Source: Dokdonella sp041395345
GTDB lineage: Bacteria; Pseudomonadota; Gammaproteobacteria; Xanthomonadales; Rhodanobacteraceae
Length of the DNA stretch: 64,000 nucleotides
Assembly (NCBI RefSeq): GCF_041395345.1
Contig: NZ_JAWLAR010000003.1
Location: 124,001 to 188,000 of the forward strand
Reading direction: 5' to 3'
Part shown: one piece after another, positions 8,606 to 17,828 of the stretch
Layout of the letters: the number at the start of each line of letters is the position of its first letter
How positions within the stretch are numbered: position 1 is the first letter of the stretch
Translations under genes and position numbers: made by a program
The notes under the pieces: model-generated
Database searches by the model: none
What the model saw: the letters and a program-made list of their open reading frames with translations, nothing else
Told to the model about the DNA's origin: nothing

Positions 8606-9586
8606 ATGGCCCAGATAACCCTTATCGAAGCAGTCACCCAGGCACTGGCCTGGGAAATGAAGAACGACCCGAGCGTGGTCGTACTGGGCGAGGATGTCGG
8701 CATCAATGGTGGCGTGTTCCGCGCCACGCTGGGACTGCTCGACAAATTCGGCCCCGATCGCGTGATCGATACACCGCTGGATGAAACCACCATCGGCGGC
8801 ATTACCGTCGGTCTGGCCGCGCAAGGCATGAAGCCGGTGGCCGAGGCGCAGTTCGAAGGCTTCATCTACGGCATGCTCGAGCAGATCATCTGCCACGCAG
8901 CACGCATGCGCAATCGAACCCGCGGCCGCATGACCGTGCCGGCCGTCTGGCGCGCGCCCTGGGGTGGCGGCATCCGCGCGCCGGAACACCATTCCGAAGC
9001 CAACGAAGCGATCTTCACCAATGTGCCCGGCTTGCGCGTCGTTCTACCCTCCTCGCCCGGCCGGGCCTACGGCCTGTTGCTCGCCTCGATTCGTGATCCG
9101 GATCCGGTCATCTTCTTCGAACCCAAGCGCATTTACCGCCAGTACAAGGAAGAGGTTCCCGATGATGGCGAGGCGCTGCCGCTCGATGTCTGCTTCGTCC
9201 TGCGCGATGGCGAGGACGTGACCCTGGTGACCTGGGGTGCGCAAGTGAAGGAGACTCTGGAAGCCGCCGACAAGCTCGCTGCGGAAGGGATCAGCGCAGA
9301 GGTCATCGATGTCGCAACATTGAAGCCGCTGGATTTCGACACGATCCACGATTCGGTGCGCAAGACCGGGCGCTGCGTAATCGTGCATGAAGCACCGCGT
9401 ACAGCAGGTTTCGGCGCGGAGATTTCCGCGCGCCTGGCCGAGCATGCCCTGTACGACCTGGTCGCGCCGGTCGAGCGCGTAACCGGCTACGACACGCATA
9501 TCCCGCTGTTCCGCCTTGAAATGAAGTATCTGCCCAGCGTCGGCAAGATTGTCGCTGCGGCAAAACGAACACTGGCAGTGAGCTGA
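8606..9586 (+). CDS. 2-oxoacid dehydrogenase E1 component, beta subunit
   Basis: 326-residue beta subunit, normal length. N-terminal ThDP-pyrimidine-binding domain with VVVLGEDVGINGGVFRAT and IDTPLDETTIGGITVGLA. The C-terminal transketolase-like domain shows TLVTWGAQVKETLEA and CVIVHEAPRTAGFGAE. It begins 50 bases after E1alpha and ends 18 bases before E2, so the three are one transcription unit. Function is decarboxylation of the 2-oxoacid and reductive acylation of the E2 lipoyl group, in the cytoplasm. Confidence 0.93.
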   Translation: MAQITLIEAVTQALAWEMKNDPSVVVLGEDVGINGGVFRATLGLLDKFGPDRVIDTPLDETTIGGITVGLAAQGMKPVAEAQFEGFIYGMLEQIICHAARMRNRTRGRMTVPAVWRAPWGGGIRAPEHHSEANEAIFTNVPGLRVVLPSSPGRAYGLLLASIRDPDPVIFFEPKRIYRQYKEEVPDDGEALPLDVCFVLRDGEDVTLVTWGAQVKETLEAADKLAAEGISAEVIDVATLKPLDFDTIHDSVRKTGRCVIVHEAPRTAGFGAEISARLAEHALYDLVAPVERVTGYDTHIPLFRLEMKYLPSVGKIVAAAKRTLAVS

Positions 9587-9604
9587 CCCGATGGAGCCGA
9601 ACGC

Positions 9605-10984
9605 ATGAGTGAGACGAAAACCTTCCACCTGCCGGATCTCGGTGAAGGCCTGCCCGATGCCACGATCGTCGAATGGTTCGTGAAACCGGGCGATGTAGCG
9701 CACCTCGACGAACCGCTCGTATCGATGGAAACGGCCAAGGCTGTCGTCGAGGTGCCGTCGCCGTTCTCGGGCAAGGTCGTCAAGCAGTATGGCAATGCCG
9801 GCGACGTGATCGAAACCGGCGCGGCCCTGATTGATATCGAACTGGATGCCAGCCTGGCGCAACGGGCCGATGCCGAAGAAACCGGTCATCATCACGGCCC
9901 GCCAAAGGCAGCCAAGCCGAAGGCCGAGGAACAACCCGCAGCCGGCGAAAAGAAGTCGGACAAGGGCGAAGCCACCGAGCGCGCCGACTCCGGCACCGTG
10001 GTCGGCGCCATGGAAGCCGGCGATCACGTGCATACCGAGCGCGCATCGACTGCAGGCGGCGTCAAGGCCGTTCCGGCGGTTCGCGCCCTGGCAAAAAAGC
10101 TGGGTGTCGATCTCGGTCGGGTCAGCGCCAGCGGTGCGGACGGCGTGATTACGCTCAAGGATGTGAAATCGGCCGCTGAAGCGGGAACGGCGAAGCAGGG
10201 CGCGCGATCTGCCGCGCCGGGCGCCGCCGCAGGCGCCGCGACCACAACGCCTCCGCCTGCCGCGCCGCAACGCGCCGAGAGCCAGCGCACGGCGCTCTCG
10301 GCATCCGGTCAACCGATGCGCACGACGCCTCCCACGCAAAGTGTTTCCGGCCAGCCCGAGCAACTCAAGGGCGTTCGCCGCAACATGGCCCGCGTGATGG
10401 CCGACGCACATGCAAAGGTCGTCCCGACCACACTCTGTGACGATGCCGATATTCACGCCTGGGCCCCGGGCAACGACATCACCGTGCGCCTGATCCGTTC
10501 GCTGGTGCGCGCATGCCAGGCGGTGCCGGCGCTCAATGCATGGTTCGACGGCGACAAGCTCACCCGTACCCTTCATCCGCACGTTGACATCGGCATCGCC
10601 GTGGATACCGACGACGGACTGTTCGTACCGGCCTTGCGCAATGCCGACGTGCTCGACGCCAACGGCATTCGTCAGGCCATCAACCGTCTGCGCGACCAGG
10701 TCGTCAGTCGCAGCATTCCGGCCGAAGAGCTCAAGGGATACACGATCTCGCTGTCGAATTTCGGCGTGTTCGCCGGACGCTACGCGACCCCGGTAGTCGT
10801 GCCGCCTACGGTCGCCATCGTTGCCGCCGGCAAGGGTCGTCACCAGATGATGCCGGTCATGGGCGGCTTCGAATCGCACAAGATCATTCCGCTGTCGCTG
10901 ACCTTCGATCACCGCGCCGCCACCGGCGGTGAGGCCGCACGCTTCCTCAAGGAAATGCTGGACGATCTGGCCAAGCCGAATTGA
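9605..10984 (+). CDS. dihydrolipoamide acyltransferase (E2) of the 2-oxoacid dehydrogenase complex
   Basis: 459 residues. Domains in order: one lipoyl domain (residues 4-80, lipoyl Lys45 in METAKAVVEV), a charged then Ala/Pro-rich linker, a peripheral-subunit-binding domain (about 152-190), a second Ala/Pro/Thr linker, and the acyltransferase core (about 235-459). The catalytic histidine is His436 in FDHRAATGG; the residue that is often Asp in the HRxxDG motif is Thr here, as in some other E2 enzymes. GGAG precedes the start. No E3 gene follows; a dihydrolipoyl dehydrogenase-like gene lies 15 kb away at 26526-27995. Confidence 0.92.
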   Translation: MSETKTFHLPDLGEGLPDATIVEWFVKPGDVAHLDEPLVSMETAKAVVEVPSPFSGKVVKQYGNAGDVIETGAALIDIELDASLAQRADAEETGHHHGPPKAAKPKAEEQPAAGEKKSDKGEATERADSGTVVGAMEAGDHVHTERASTAGGVKAVPAVRALAKKLGVDLGRVSASGADGVITLKDVKSAAEAGTAKQGARSAAPGAAAGAATTTPPPAAPQRAESQRTALSASGQPMRTTPPTQSVSGQPEQLKGVRRNMARVMADAHAKVVPTTLCDDADIHAWAPGNDITVRLIRSLVRACQAVPALNAWFDGDKLTRTLHPHVDIGIAVDTDDGLFVPALRNADVLDANGIRQAINRLRDQVVSRSIPAEELKGYTISLSNFGVFAGRYATPVVVPPTVAIVAAGKGRHQMMPVMGGFESHKIIPLSLTFDHRAATGGEAARFLKEMLDDLAKPN

Positions 10985-11032
10985 GCTGCTTCGCCGTTGC
11001 GATGAAATTCCAAAACGCACCGTAACCGGGTC

Positions 11033-11117
11033 GTAGGGGCGGGTCTCAGACCCGCCCGCTCTTCGCTGCTTTCCGAATGCCGAATGAAAGGGGGTGGGTC
11101 TGAGACCCACCCCTACA
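11033..11117. repeat. pair of inverted palindromic repeats
   Basis: Two units in opposite orientation: GTAGGGGCGGGTCTCAGACC (from 11033) and the matching GGGTGGGTCTGAGACCCACC (to 11117). Each unit is itself a near-perfect palindrome. They sit between the convergent E2 and ribB genes, where they could form a bidirectional hairpin. This is a different family from the 4061-4505 units. Confidence 0.85.
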
Positions 11118-11176
11118 ACACGCCCCTAAGACCCATCCCCATGAAGGTGCCGAGGCCCTGCGCTGAACTGGCGCTA

Positions 11177-12277
11177 CTAGCCGCCGGATACCTCCTCGTA
11201 ACCGACGATATCGAGATCGAATCCGCCCAGGCCTATCAACTTGCGCGGCGTGCCGAGCACGCGCAGGTGGCGCACACCGAGATCGGAGAGGATCTGCGCA
11301 CCAAGCCCATTCTGACGCCATTCGTTGGCGGCATCCGAATCCTTTCGGACCGCCTCACCGGCCAGGGCATCGAGCAGCGTTTCCGCTTCGCCGGGTTCGC
11401 TGAGTACGACGACGACACCGCGGCCTTCATCGTCGATGCGCCGCAGCGCGGCGGTGACGGTCAAGCCCAGATCGTCGCGGCGCAGATGCAGCACATCGGA
11501 CAGGGTATTGCGCACATGGACCCGGGTCAGCACGGGCTGACCATCGTCCACCTGACCTCGCGCCAGGGCGAAATGCAGAGCCTTGTGGATCAAGTCGCGC
11601 CAGACGACAAGACGGAAGACGCCAAATTCGGTGTCGACCTCGACATCGCGCACGCGCTCGATCGTGTTTTCAGTCTGCAGGCGATACCGGATCAGGTCGG
11701 CAATCGAGCCGATTTTCAGACCGTGCTTCCTCGCGAACGACTCCAGCGCCGGACGCCGCGCCATCGAGCCGTCTTCGTCCATCACCTCGACAATGACGCC
11801 GGCGGGCTCGAGCCCAGCCAGCGTGGCCAGATCGCAGGCCGCCTCGGTATGGCCCGCGCGCACCAGCACCCCACCGGTTTGCGCAGTCAGTGGAAAGATG
11901 TGCCCGGGTTGGGCCAGATGCTCCGGTCTCGCATCTCTCGCAACAGCCGTGCGAATCGTGTGCGCACGATCATAGGCAGAGATGCCGGTGGTCACGCCTT
12001 CGGCCGCCTCGATCGACACCGTGAAGTTGGTGTGGTGCGACGAAGTGTTGTTGTGCACCATCGGCTTCAGACCGAGCTGCCTGCAGCGCGCCGAGGTCAG
12101 GGTCAGGCACACCAGTCCGCGCGCTTCGCGAACCATGAAGTTGATGTCTTCCGGACGCACTTTTTCCGCAGCCATGACGAGATCGCCCTCGTTTTCACGA
12201 TCTTCATCGTCAAGGATCACGACCATGCGGCCGGCGCGGATGTCTTCGAGTATTTCGGCAATGGTGTTGAAACTCAT
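11177..12277 (-). CDS. ribB: 3,4-dihydroxy-2-butanone-4-phosphate synthase with a degenerate GTP cyclohydrolase II domain
   Basis: 366 residues. The N-terminal RibB domain (about 1-205) is intact: ILDDEDRENEGDLV, SSHHTNFTVSIEA, GHTEAACDLATLAG and GVIVEVMDEDG carry the acidic and His residues that turn ribulose-5-phosphate into the riboflavin four-carbon unit. The C-terminal RibA-like domain (about 210-366) lacks the zinc-binding cysteines and the RQEGRGIGL-type catalytic motif of GTP cyclohydrolase II. It is therefore predicted inactive, as described for RibBX hybrids in other proteobacteria. It is the last gene of glyA-nrdR-ribD-ribE-ribB. A separate active ribA must exist outside the window. 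Confidence 0.93.
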   Translation of the reverse strand: MSFNTIAEILEDIRAGRMVVILDDEDRENEGDLVMAAEKVRPEDINFMVREARGLVCLTLTSARCRQLGLKPMVHNNTSSHHTNFTVSIEAAEGVTTGISAYDRAHTIRTAVARDARPEHLAQPGHIFPLTAQTGGVLVRAGHTEAACDLATLAGLEPAGVIVEVMDEDGSMARRPALESFARKHGLKIGSIADLIRYRLQTENTIERVRDVEVDTEFGVFRLVVWRDLIHKALHFALARGQVDDGQPVLTRVHVRNTLSDVLHLRRDDLGLTVTAALRRIDDEGRGVVVVLSEPGEAETLLDALAGEAVRKDSDAANEWRQNGLGAQILSDLGVRHLRVLGTPRKLIGLGGFDLDIVGYEEVSGG

Positions 12278-12318
12278 GTCGTGTCCGATAGGTTGCGGGG
12301 TATTCGGTGGTTGCCTCT

Positions 12319-12409
12319 GTTGCAGGAAACGGCTTCAGTCGTGATGCTTCTCTCTCGCTTCGCTCTGCATCAGGAACAAGAGCATCCCGGCCGACGCCGC
12401 TTCCTACAC
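12319..12409. repeat. inverted pair of REP-like units
   Basis: TGCAGGAAACGGCTTCAGTC GTGATGC at about 12320-12346 and its inverted partner GAGCATCCCGGCCGACGCCG CTTCCTACA at about 12380-12408 belong to the same family as the 4061-4505 cluster. They fill the space between ribE and ribB, and the right end just overlaps the ribE stop. No FMN riboswitch is seen in this gap. Confidence 0.75.
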
Positions 12410-13006
12410 CGCATCGCGAAACTCGATCAGGCGTTCTGCATAGCGGGCCATGCGATCGACTTCGATATTGACGCGGTCGCCGATTCGCCGTGCGCCGAAT
12501 GTCGTCACGCTTTGCGTGTGCGGAATCAGGTTGACGCCAAAGCGCAACCCTTCGACTTCATTGACAGTCAGGCTGACGCCGTCGATGCAGACAGATCCCT
12601 TGCTTGCGATGTACCGGGCCAGACCTGGCAGCACCTCGAACAGCCAGCGCTGCGAACGGCCGTCACTCCTGATATCGACAACCTGTCCGATCCCGTCGAC
12701 GTGGCCGGATACAAGGTGGCCGCCAAGTCGGTCGCTGAGACGAAGCGCCTTCTCCAGATTCACCGCCGTTCCGGGCTCCAGAGCGCCGAGCGTGGTCAGC
12801 TTCAGGGTTTCGAGCGAGACATCAGCGGCAAACGAATCTGCACCGATGTCGAGCGCGGTCAGGCACACCCCGGCGACCGCGATACTGTCCCCTTCGCGGA
12901 CGTCGTCCAGGCCGAGGTCCGTGCAAGCGAATGTCATGCGTCGATCGCCGCCTTTCAGCTCGCTGGCTGCCAATCGCCCGATGGCCTGGATGATTCCGGT
13001 AAACAC
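12404..13006 (-). CDS. ribE: riboflavin synthase, alpha subunit
   Basis: 200-residue protein made of two similar beta-barrel halves, the standard size. It converts two 6,7-dimethyl-8-ribityllumazines into riboflavin plus the pyrimidine. It starts with GTG giving MFTGIIQAIG, the family N-terminus. Each half carries a barrel block: GDSIAVAGVCLTALDI in the first and GSVCIDGVSLTVNEV in the second, with HLVSGHVDGIGQV between them. Its start directly abuts the ribD stop. The lumazine synthase gene ribH is not in the window. Confidence 0.95.
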   Translation of the reverse strand: MFTGIIQAIGRLAASELKGGDRRMTFACTDLGLDDVREGDSIAVAGVCLTALDIGADSFAADVSLETLKLTTLGALEPGTAVNLEKALRLSDRLGGHLVSGHVDGIGQVVDIRSDGRSQRWLFEVLPGLARYIASKGSVCIDGVSLTVNEVEGLRFGVNLIPHTQSVTTFGARRIGDRVNIEVDRMARYAERLIEFRDAV

Positions 13007-14101
13007 TCAGTTCTCCCTCGAACGCAACAGCAGGCGCCAGTCGGAGCCGACCGTGCGTTGATCGATCGTCTCAAGCTTCCAGCGCTCGCTCATGTCGGCC
13101 AGCGCCGGAAGGTTCATCAGAGGCCGCGCGGCATCGCCCAGCAGCACCGGCGCCACGTACAGCAACAGTTCGTCGACCAGATCTTGCGCAAACAGCGCAC
13201 CGCAAAGGGTCGGGCCGGCCTCGACCTGGATTTCGTTGATGTCGCGTCTGGCCAGCTCTGCAAGCATCGCAGTCAGATCGAGTCGTTCGCTGCTCAATTC
13301 AAGCGCGTGGCGTTCGACCTGTTCGAAACGGGCATCAACAGGTTTCGCATCAGGTCCATGAAAGACCAGGCTTGGCGCACTGCCATCAAGCACCCTCGAA
13401 CCCGGCGGCGTGCGCAGGTGACGGTCGAGGATGACGCGCACGGGTGCGACCGGCGCCTTGCAGAGCGGATCGCGCACGGTGAGTGCGGGATCGTCGGCCA
13501 GAATCGTGCCCACGCCGGTCAGGATCGCCGAACTTCGCGCCCGCCAGCGCTGCACATCCGCCCGTGCCGCTTCGCCGGTGATCCATCTGGACTCGCCACT
13601 GGACAGCGCCGTACGCCCGTCCATGCTCATCGCCAGTTTGACCCTGAGCCATGGCCGGGATCGCTCGATCCGCGCGAAGAACCCGCGATTGAGCTCGCGT
13701 GCCGGCTCCGACATCAGGCCGGTCTCGACGGTGATGCCGGCCTCCCGCAATCGGCGAATGCCACGACCCGACACTTCGCCAAAGGGATCGCCATGCGCGA
13801 TCACCACTCGCGCAACACCGGCGGAAATCAGCGCGTCTGCACACGGGGGCGTACGCCCGAAATGCGCGCAAGGCTCCAGTGTCACATAGGCCGTTCCGCC
13901 ACGCGCCCGTTCGCCGGCTTCGTTCAACGCGACTACTTCCGCATGCGCACCGCCGGCGCGCTCGTGCCAGCCACTACCGACCGCCTGTTCGCCTTGTGCG
14001 ATCACGCAGCCCACGCGCGGATTCGGCTGCGTGGTGAACAGACCGCGTTCGGCAAGTCGCAAGGCCGAGGCCATATGCAGATGATCGAGAGGGCTGAACA
14101 C
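13007..14101 (-). CDS. ribD: bifunctional riboflavin deaminase/reductase
   Basis: 364 residues from a GTG at 14101, giving VFSPLDHLHMASALRLAERG, which matches the family N-terminus; a longer reading would run into nrdR. The N-terminal deaminase domain (about 8-145) has the zinc signature HAEVVAL and EPCAHFGRTPPC. The C-terminal reductase domain (about 146-364) starts at RPWLRVKLAMSMDGRTAL and includes QVEAGPTLCGALF. It carries out the second and third steps of the pyrimidine branch. It lies 29 bases after nrdR and abuts ribE. Confidence 0.95.
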   Translation of the reverse strand: MFSPLDHLHMASALRLAERGLFTTQPNPRVGCVIAQGEQAVGSGWHERAGGAHAEVVALNEAGERARGGTAYVTLEPCAHFGRTPPCADALISAGVARVVIAHGDPFGEVSGRGIRRLREAGITVETGLMSEPARELNRGFFARIERSRPWLRVKLAMSMDGRTALSSGESRWITGEAARADVQRWRARSSAILTGVGTILADDPALTVRDPLCKAPVAPVRVILDRHLRTPPGSRVLDGSAPSLVFHGPDAKPVDARFEQVERHALELSSERLDLTAMLAELARRDINEIQVEAGPTLCGALFAQDLVDELLLYVAPVLLGDAARPLMNLPALADMSERWKLETIDQRTVGSDWRLLLRSREN

Positions 14102-14130
14102 GGAAAGGTGTGCCGGATCCGACGCAAGCG

Positions 14131-14649
14131 TCAGACTTTGCCCTTGCGAGCGGCCACTTCGGCCAGCAGGGGCAGTTGCATGCCTTCCAGTGCCGGCAGG
14201 TCGCGCTCCAGGCGTTCGATTTCCTCGCGAAATGCCTGCACGTCCTCGAAACTGCGATAGACCGAGGCAAATCGTACATAGGCAACCTGATCGAGTTTTT
14301 TCAACTCGCGCATGACCAGTTCGCCGACCCGCAGCGAAGGCACCTCCCGCTCGCCGCTGCGGCGCAGGTCGTCGATGACCACGCGCACCGCGGAATCCAC
14401 TTCGTCGCTGGCGACAGGCCGCTTTTGCAAGGCACGGCTGAAACTGGTGCGCAGCTTGCGCTCGTCGAACGCTTCGCGACGCCCATCGGACTTGACCATG
14501 GCCGGCAGCTTCAGTTCGGCGGTCTCGAAGGTATTGAACCGCTCGTTGCACTGCTCGCACTCGCGCCGCCTGCGGATGGTCGAACCATCATCGGAAACTC
14601 GCGAATCGATCACGCGGGTGTCTTCGTGCTGGCAGAACGGGCAGTGCAT
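14131..14649 (-). CDS. nrdR: ribonucleotide reductase transcriptional repressor
   Basis: 172 residues, slightly longer than the usual 150-160. An N-terminal zinc ribbon (MHCPFCQHEDTRVIDSR with a second pair in ECEQCNERF) is followed by an ATP-cone domain (from about residue 49: VKSDGRREAFDERKLRTSF). NrdR senses ATP/dATP and binds NrdR boxes in front of nrd operons. Its position between glyA and ribD is the conserved gammaproteobacterial arrangement. Confidence 0.97.
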   Translation of the reverse strand: MHCPFCQHEDTRVIDSRVSDDGSTIRRRRECEQCNERFNTFETAELKLPAMVKSDGRREAFDERKLRTSFSRALQKRPVASDEVDSAVRVVIDDLRRSGEREVPSLRVGELVMRELKKLDQVAYVRFASVYRSFEDVQAFREEIERLERDLPALEGMQLPLLAEVAARKGKV

Positions 14650-14658
14650 CAGGGAAGC

Positions 14659-14823
14659 GGGAATGGGGAATGGGGAATGGAGAAAGGGTTGAAGCCAGGG
14701 ATTGGGGATTCGGGATTCGGGATTCGGGAAGGCGCGTTATTGGCATTCCTCGGGGAATGGGCGGCGCGTCCGCAACGCGGGCTTCTGACGAATCCCGAAT
14801 AACGATTCCCGAATCCCGTCCCG
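14659..14823. repeat. short tandem repeats (GGGAATG and GGGATTC types)
   Basis: GGGAATG-type units from 14659 to 14682 and three GGGATTC units from 14705 to 14729, with inverted traces (CGAATCCCGAATAACGATTC) at 14789-14815. The array fills the glyA-nrdR gap. Related strings recur at 49008-49034 and 55210-55319. Confidence 0.8.
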
Positions 14824-16077
<1,254 letters not shown>

Positions 16078-16228
16078 CGAAGATCACTCGGCAGCCATTG
16101 GGGAAGCCCCATGTTACCGCGTTGCAGCATGAATCATGGAGTTCCGACCGTCGGCAACGTCCGGCTCGGGGCATCGGAACGCCCCCGGATTCCCTCCCGG
16201 CCCGCGACAGCGAAACCGGTTCGGCGCC

Positions 16229-16714
16229 TCAGTCTGCCGAATCGGGGGCCAGCAGTTCGATAGCCATGACCAGGGCGTCCTCGCGCGAGTTCCTGCCCGG
16301 ATAGTAGTTGGGGCGCTTGCCGATCTCGTTGAAACCCACGCTGTCATACAAGGCTACGGCCGCCTTGTTCGACGGGCGCACCTCGAGAAAGACTCGGTCG
16401 GCATGATGCCAGCGGGCCAGATCCAGCAGGCGGGCCAGGATTCGCCGGCCATGCCCGTGGCCCTGCTCGGCCGGCGCAACGCACAGGTTGAGCACATGCG
16501 CCTCACCGCCGGCCACCGAGAGAACACCGTAGCCGATCAGCTCGGCGGAACGTTCGAGCACCCAGCATTCATAGCCGGCGGCCATGCAGTCGCGAAAGAT
16601 CCCGAATGTCCACGGATACGGATAGGCACTGAGTTCGATGCGCGAGATGGCCTCGAGGTCCGATGCTCGCATGGCCCGAAAATTCGAAATCGGCTCCTGC
16701 AGGATTGCAACCAT
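16229..16714 (-). CDS. rimI: ribosomal protein S18 alanine N-acetyltransferase
   Basis: 161-residue GNAT protein. The acetyl-CoA loop is VAPAEQGHGHGRRIL (Q/RxxGxG/A form), preceded by EAHVLNLCV and followed by FLEVRPSNKAAVALYDSVGFNEIGKRPNYY, the RimI C-terminal signature. It acetylates the N-terminal alanine of S18. It starts 12 bases after the probable holD gene, as in the holD-rimI pair of E. coli. Confidence 0.93.
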   Translation of the reverse strand: MVAILQEPISNFRAMRASDLEAISRIELSAYPYPWTFGIFRDCMAAGYECWVLERSAELIGYGVLSVAGGEAHVLNLCVAPAEQGHGHGRRILARLLDLARWHHADRVFLEVRPSNKAAVALYDSVGFNEIGKRPNYYPGRNSREDALVMAIELLAPDSAD

Positions 16715-16726
16715 GTCGCGCTCGGT

Positions 16727-17209
16727 TCAGTTCTGCGTTCCGCTCGCACGCAGCAAGCGGGACAGACGCTTGATTTCACCCCAGAGGCCCTGCTTTGCAG
16801 CCGCACTGGCCGCCAGGACAGCCGGTTCCGAGGTGACGATCCAGTGGATCGCATTCTGACGCTGGGCCGGCATTCCAGAGCCCAGCTCGCGCGCCATGGC
16901 TTCACCGAAAACCACGAGATTCCGCGCATCGTCCAGTGCCGCGGCGTCTGCCGTCCCCGAAAGTTCGGCACGCAGGCCGATCAAGCGAAACGCACGCAGC
17001 AGATCATCGCGCATCCTGCCGGCCTTGCCCGCAAAACCAAGGACCAGGACATCGGCCCCGGCACGGTTCCTTGTCTGTCCGGTGCTGGCATCTGCCGCAA
17101 CGATTTGGCCCGAGGCTGGAACTCGCGCGGCGGACCCGGCCGCCGGCCTCGGCGCATAGACATCGACTCCTATTTCGGCGAGCAGACGAAGGCCGTACTC
17201 ATCGAGCAT
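16727..17209 (-). CDS. holD: probable DNA polymerase III psi subunit (HolD-like)
   Basis: 160 residues from the ATG at 17209 (MLDEYGLRLLAEIGVDVYAP), overlapping the lipoprotein gene by 11 bases. There is no strong recognisable motif, but the pattern follows E. coli HolD: an N-terminal 'LxxxGIxxxxxR' segment, a middle DLLRAFRLIGL resembling the 'DVLRAL' helix, then WIVTSEP and a C-terminal KQGLWGEIKRL like HolD RAALWQQICTY. The position directly upstream of rimI is the E. coli holD-rimI order. Psi links the clamp loader to chi and SSB. The identification is an inference from pattern and synteny. Confidence 0.55.
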   Translation of the reverse strand: MLDEYGLRLLAEIGVDVYAPRPAAGSAARVPASGQIVAADASTGQTRNRAGADVLVLGFAGKAGRMRDDLLRAFRLIGLRAELSGTADAAALDDARNLVVFGEAMARELGSGMPAQRQNAIHWIVTSEPAVLAASAAAKQGLWGEIKRLSRLLRASGTQN

Positions 17210-17828
17210 GTTCGTACTTCTCGCTGGCAAGCAGGTCTTCGTAGAACTCGGCAAAGATCTGGTCGGCCGCAGCGAACAATGCCTCGGTTGTCGAGATCAG
17301 GCGGTTGTCGACGGCCTCGACGTCAGCGCGATAGATCTCGTCGGTCTGCGGCGTGCCATCCGGCCGATCGGCACGCAACTTGATCACCACGCTGGCCAGA
17401 TATCCGCCATTGACGGTCGGTACGCGCTCAAAGCGCAGAATCTGACCACTGATGCGAATGGCCGCCTGACTCGCCGCGAGTTCATCCGTGACCAGCGGAG
17501 CGATCTCGGCTTCGCGCAGTTCGACCTTCAAGCGTCGCTGCAACAGACGCGTGGGCGGATCCGTCCACAGCTGGTAGTGATACTGGCGCAATTCGGTCGC
17601 TTCAGGATTGATCGCATAGACCAGCGCGCGATCGGCGTAGAGCCCGTCTGCATTGAACAGGCCCACCACAAGCGGCGTCACGAACACCGGCTTCGGGCTG
17701 ACCGGCAGCTTCGCGACCGGCGGCATGCGGAAATAGGTGTGGTCAGGAACGCCCGGCACGTTGCCGCATCCGGCCAGCGCCAGCGTGGCTCCGATAATGA
17801 GCGAACCCCAGACTGCCGCCTTGCTCAT
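17199..17828 (-). CDS. ABC-type transport auxiliary lipoprotein (PqiC/DUF330-like)
   Basis: 209 residues with a lipoprotein signal peptide: hydrophobic segment at about 6-19 and lipobox LALAG|C, so Cys21 is the likely lipidated residue. After the signal it has the beta-rich domain of MCE-associated lipoproteins (VVGLFNADGLYADRALVYAI, LRQYHYQLWTDPPTRLLQRR). It should sit at the inner face of the outer membrane, or in the periplasm, and work with the adjacent MCE protein in lipid transport. The start overlaps the mlaD stop (ATGA). Confidence 0.85.
   Translation of the reverse strand: MSKAAVWGSLIIGATLALAGCGNVPGVPDHTYFRMPPVAKLPVSPKPVFVTPLVVGLFNADGLYADRALVYAINPEATELRQYHYQLWTDPPTRLLQRRLKVELREAEIAPLVTDELAASQAAIRISGQILRFERVPTVNGGYLASVVIKLRADRPDGTPQTDEIYRADVEAVDNRLISTTEALFAAADQIFAEFYEDLLASEKYEHAR

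Noticed and set aside
9044..11110. 688-codon open frame on the minus strand
   Set aside because: Antisense to E1beta and E2, with low-information His/Arg/Gly-rich translation.
12278..12403. FMN riboswitch in front of ribB
   Set aside because: The gap is filled by REP-like units and lacks the conserved RFN blocks.
11084..14260. 1058-codon open frame on the plus strand
   Set aside because: It is antisense to ribB, ribE, ribD and nrdR, all of which have clear catalytic motifs. Its translation is Arg/His/Gln/Asp-rich with no domain; long shadows are expected in GC-rich DNA.
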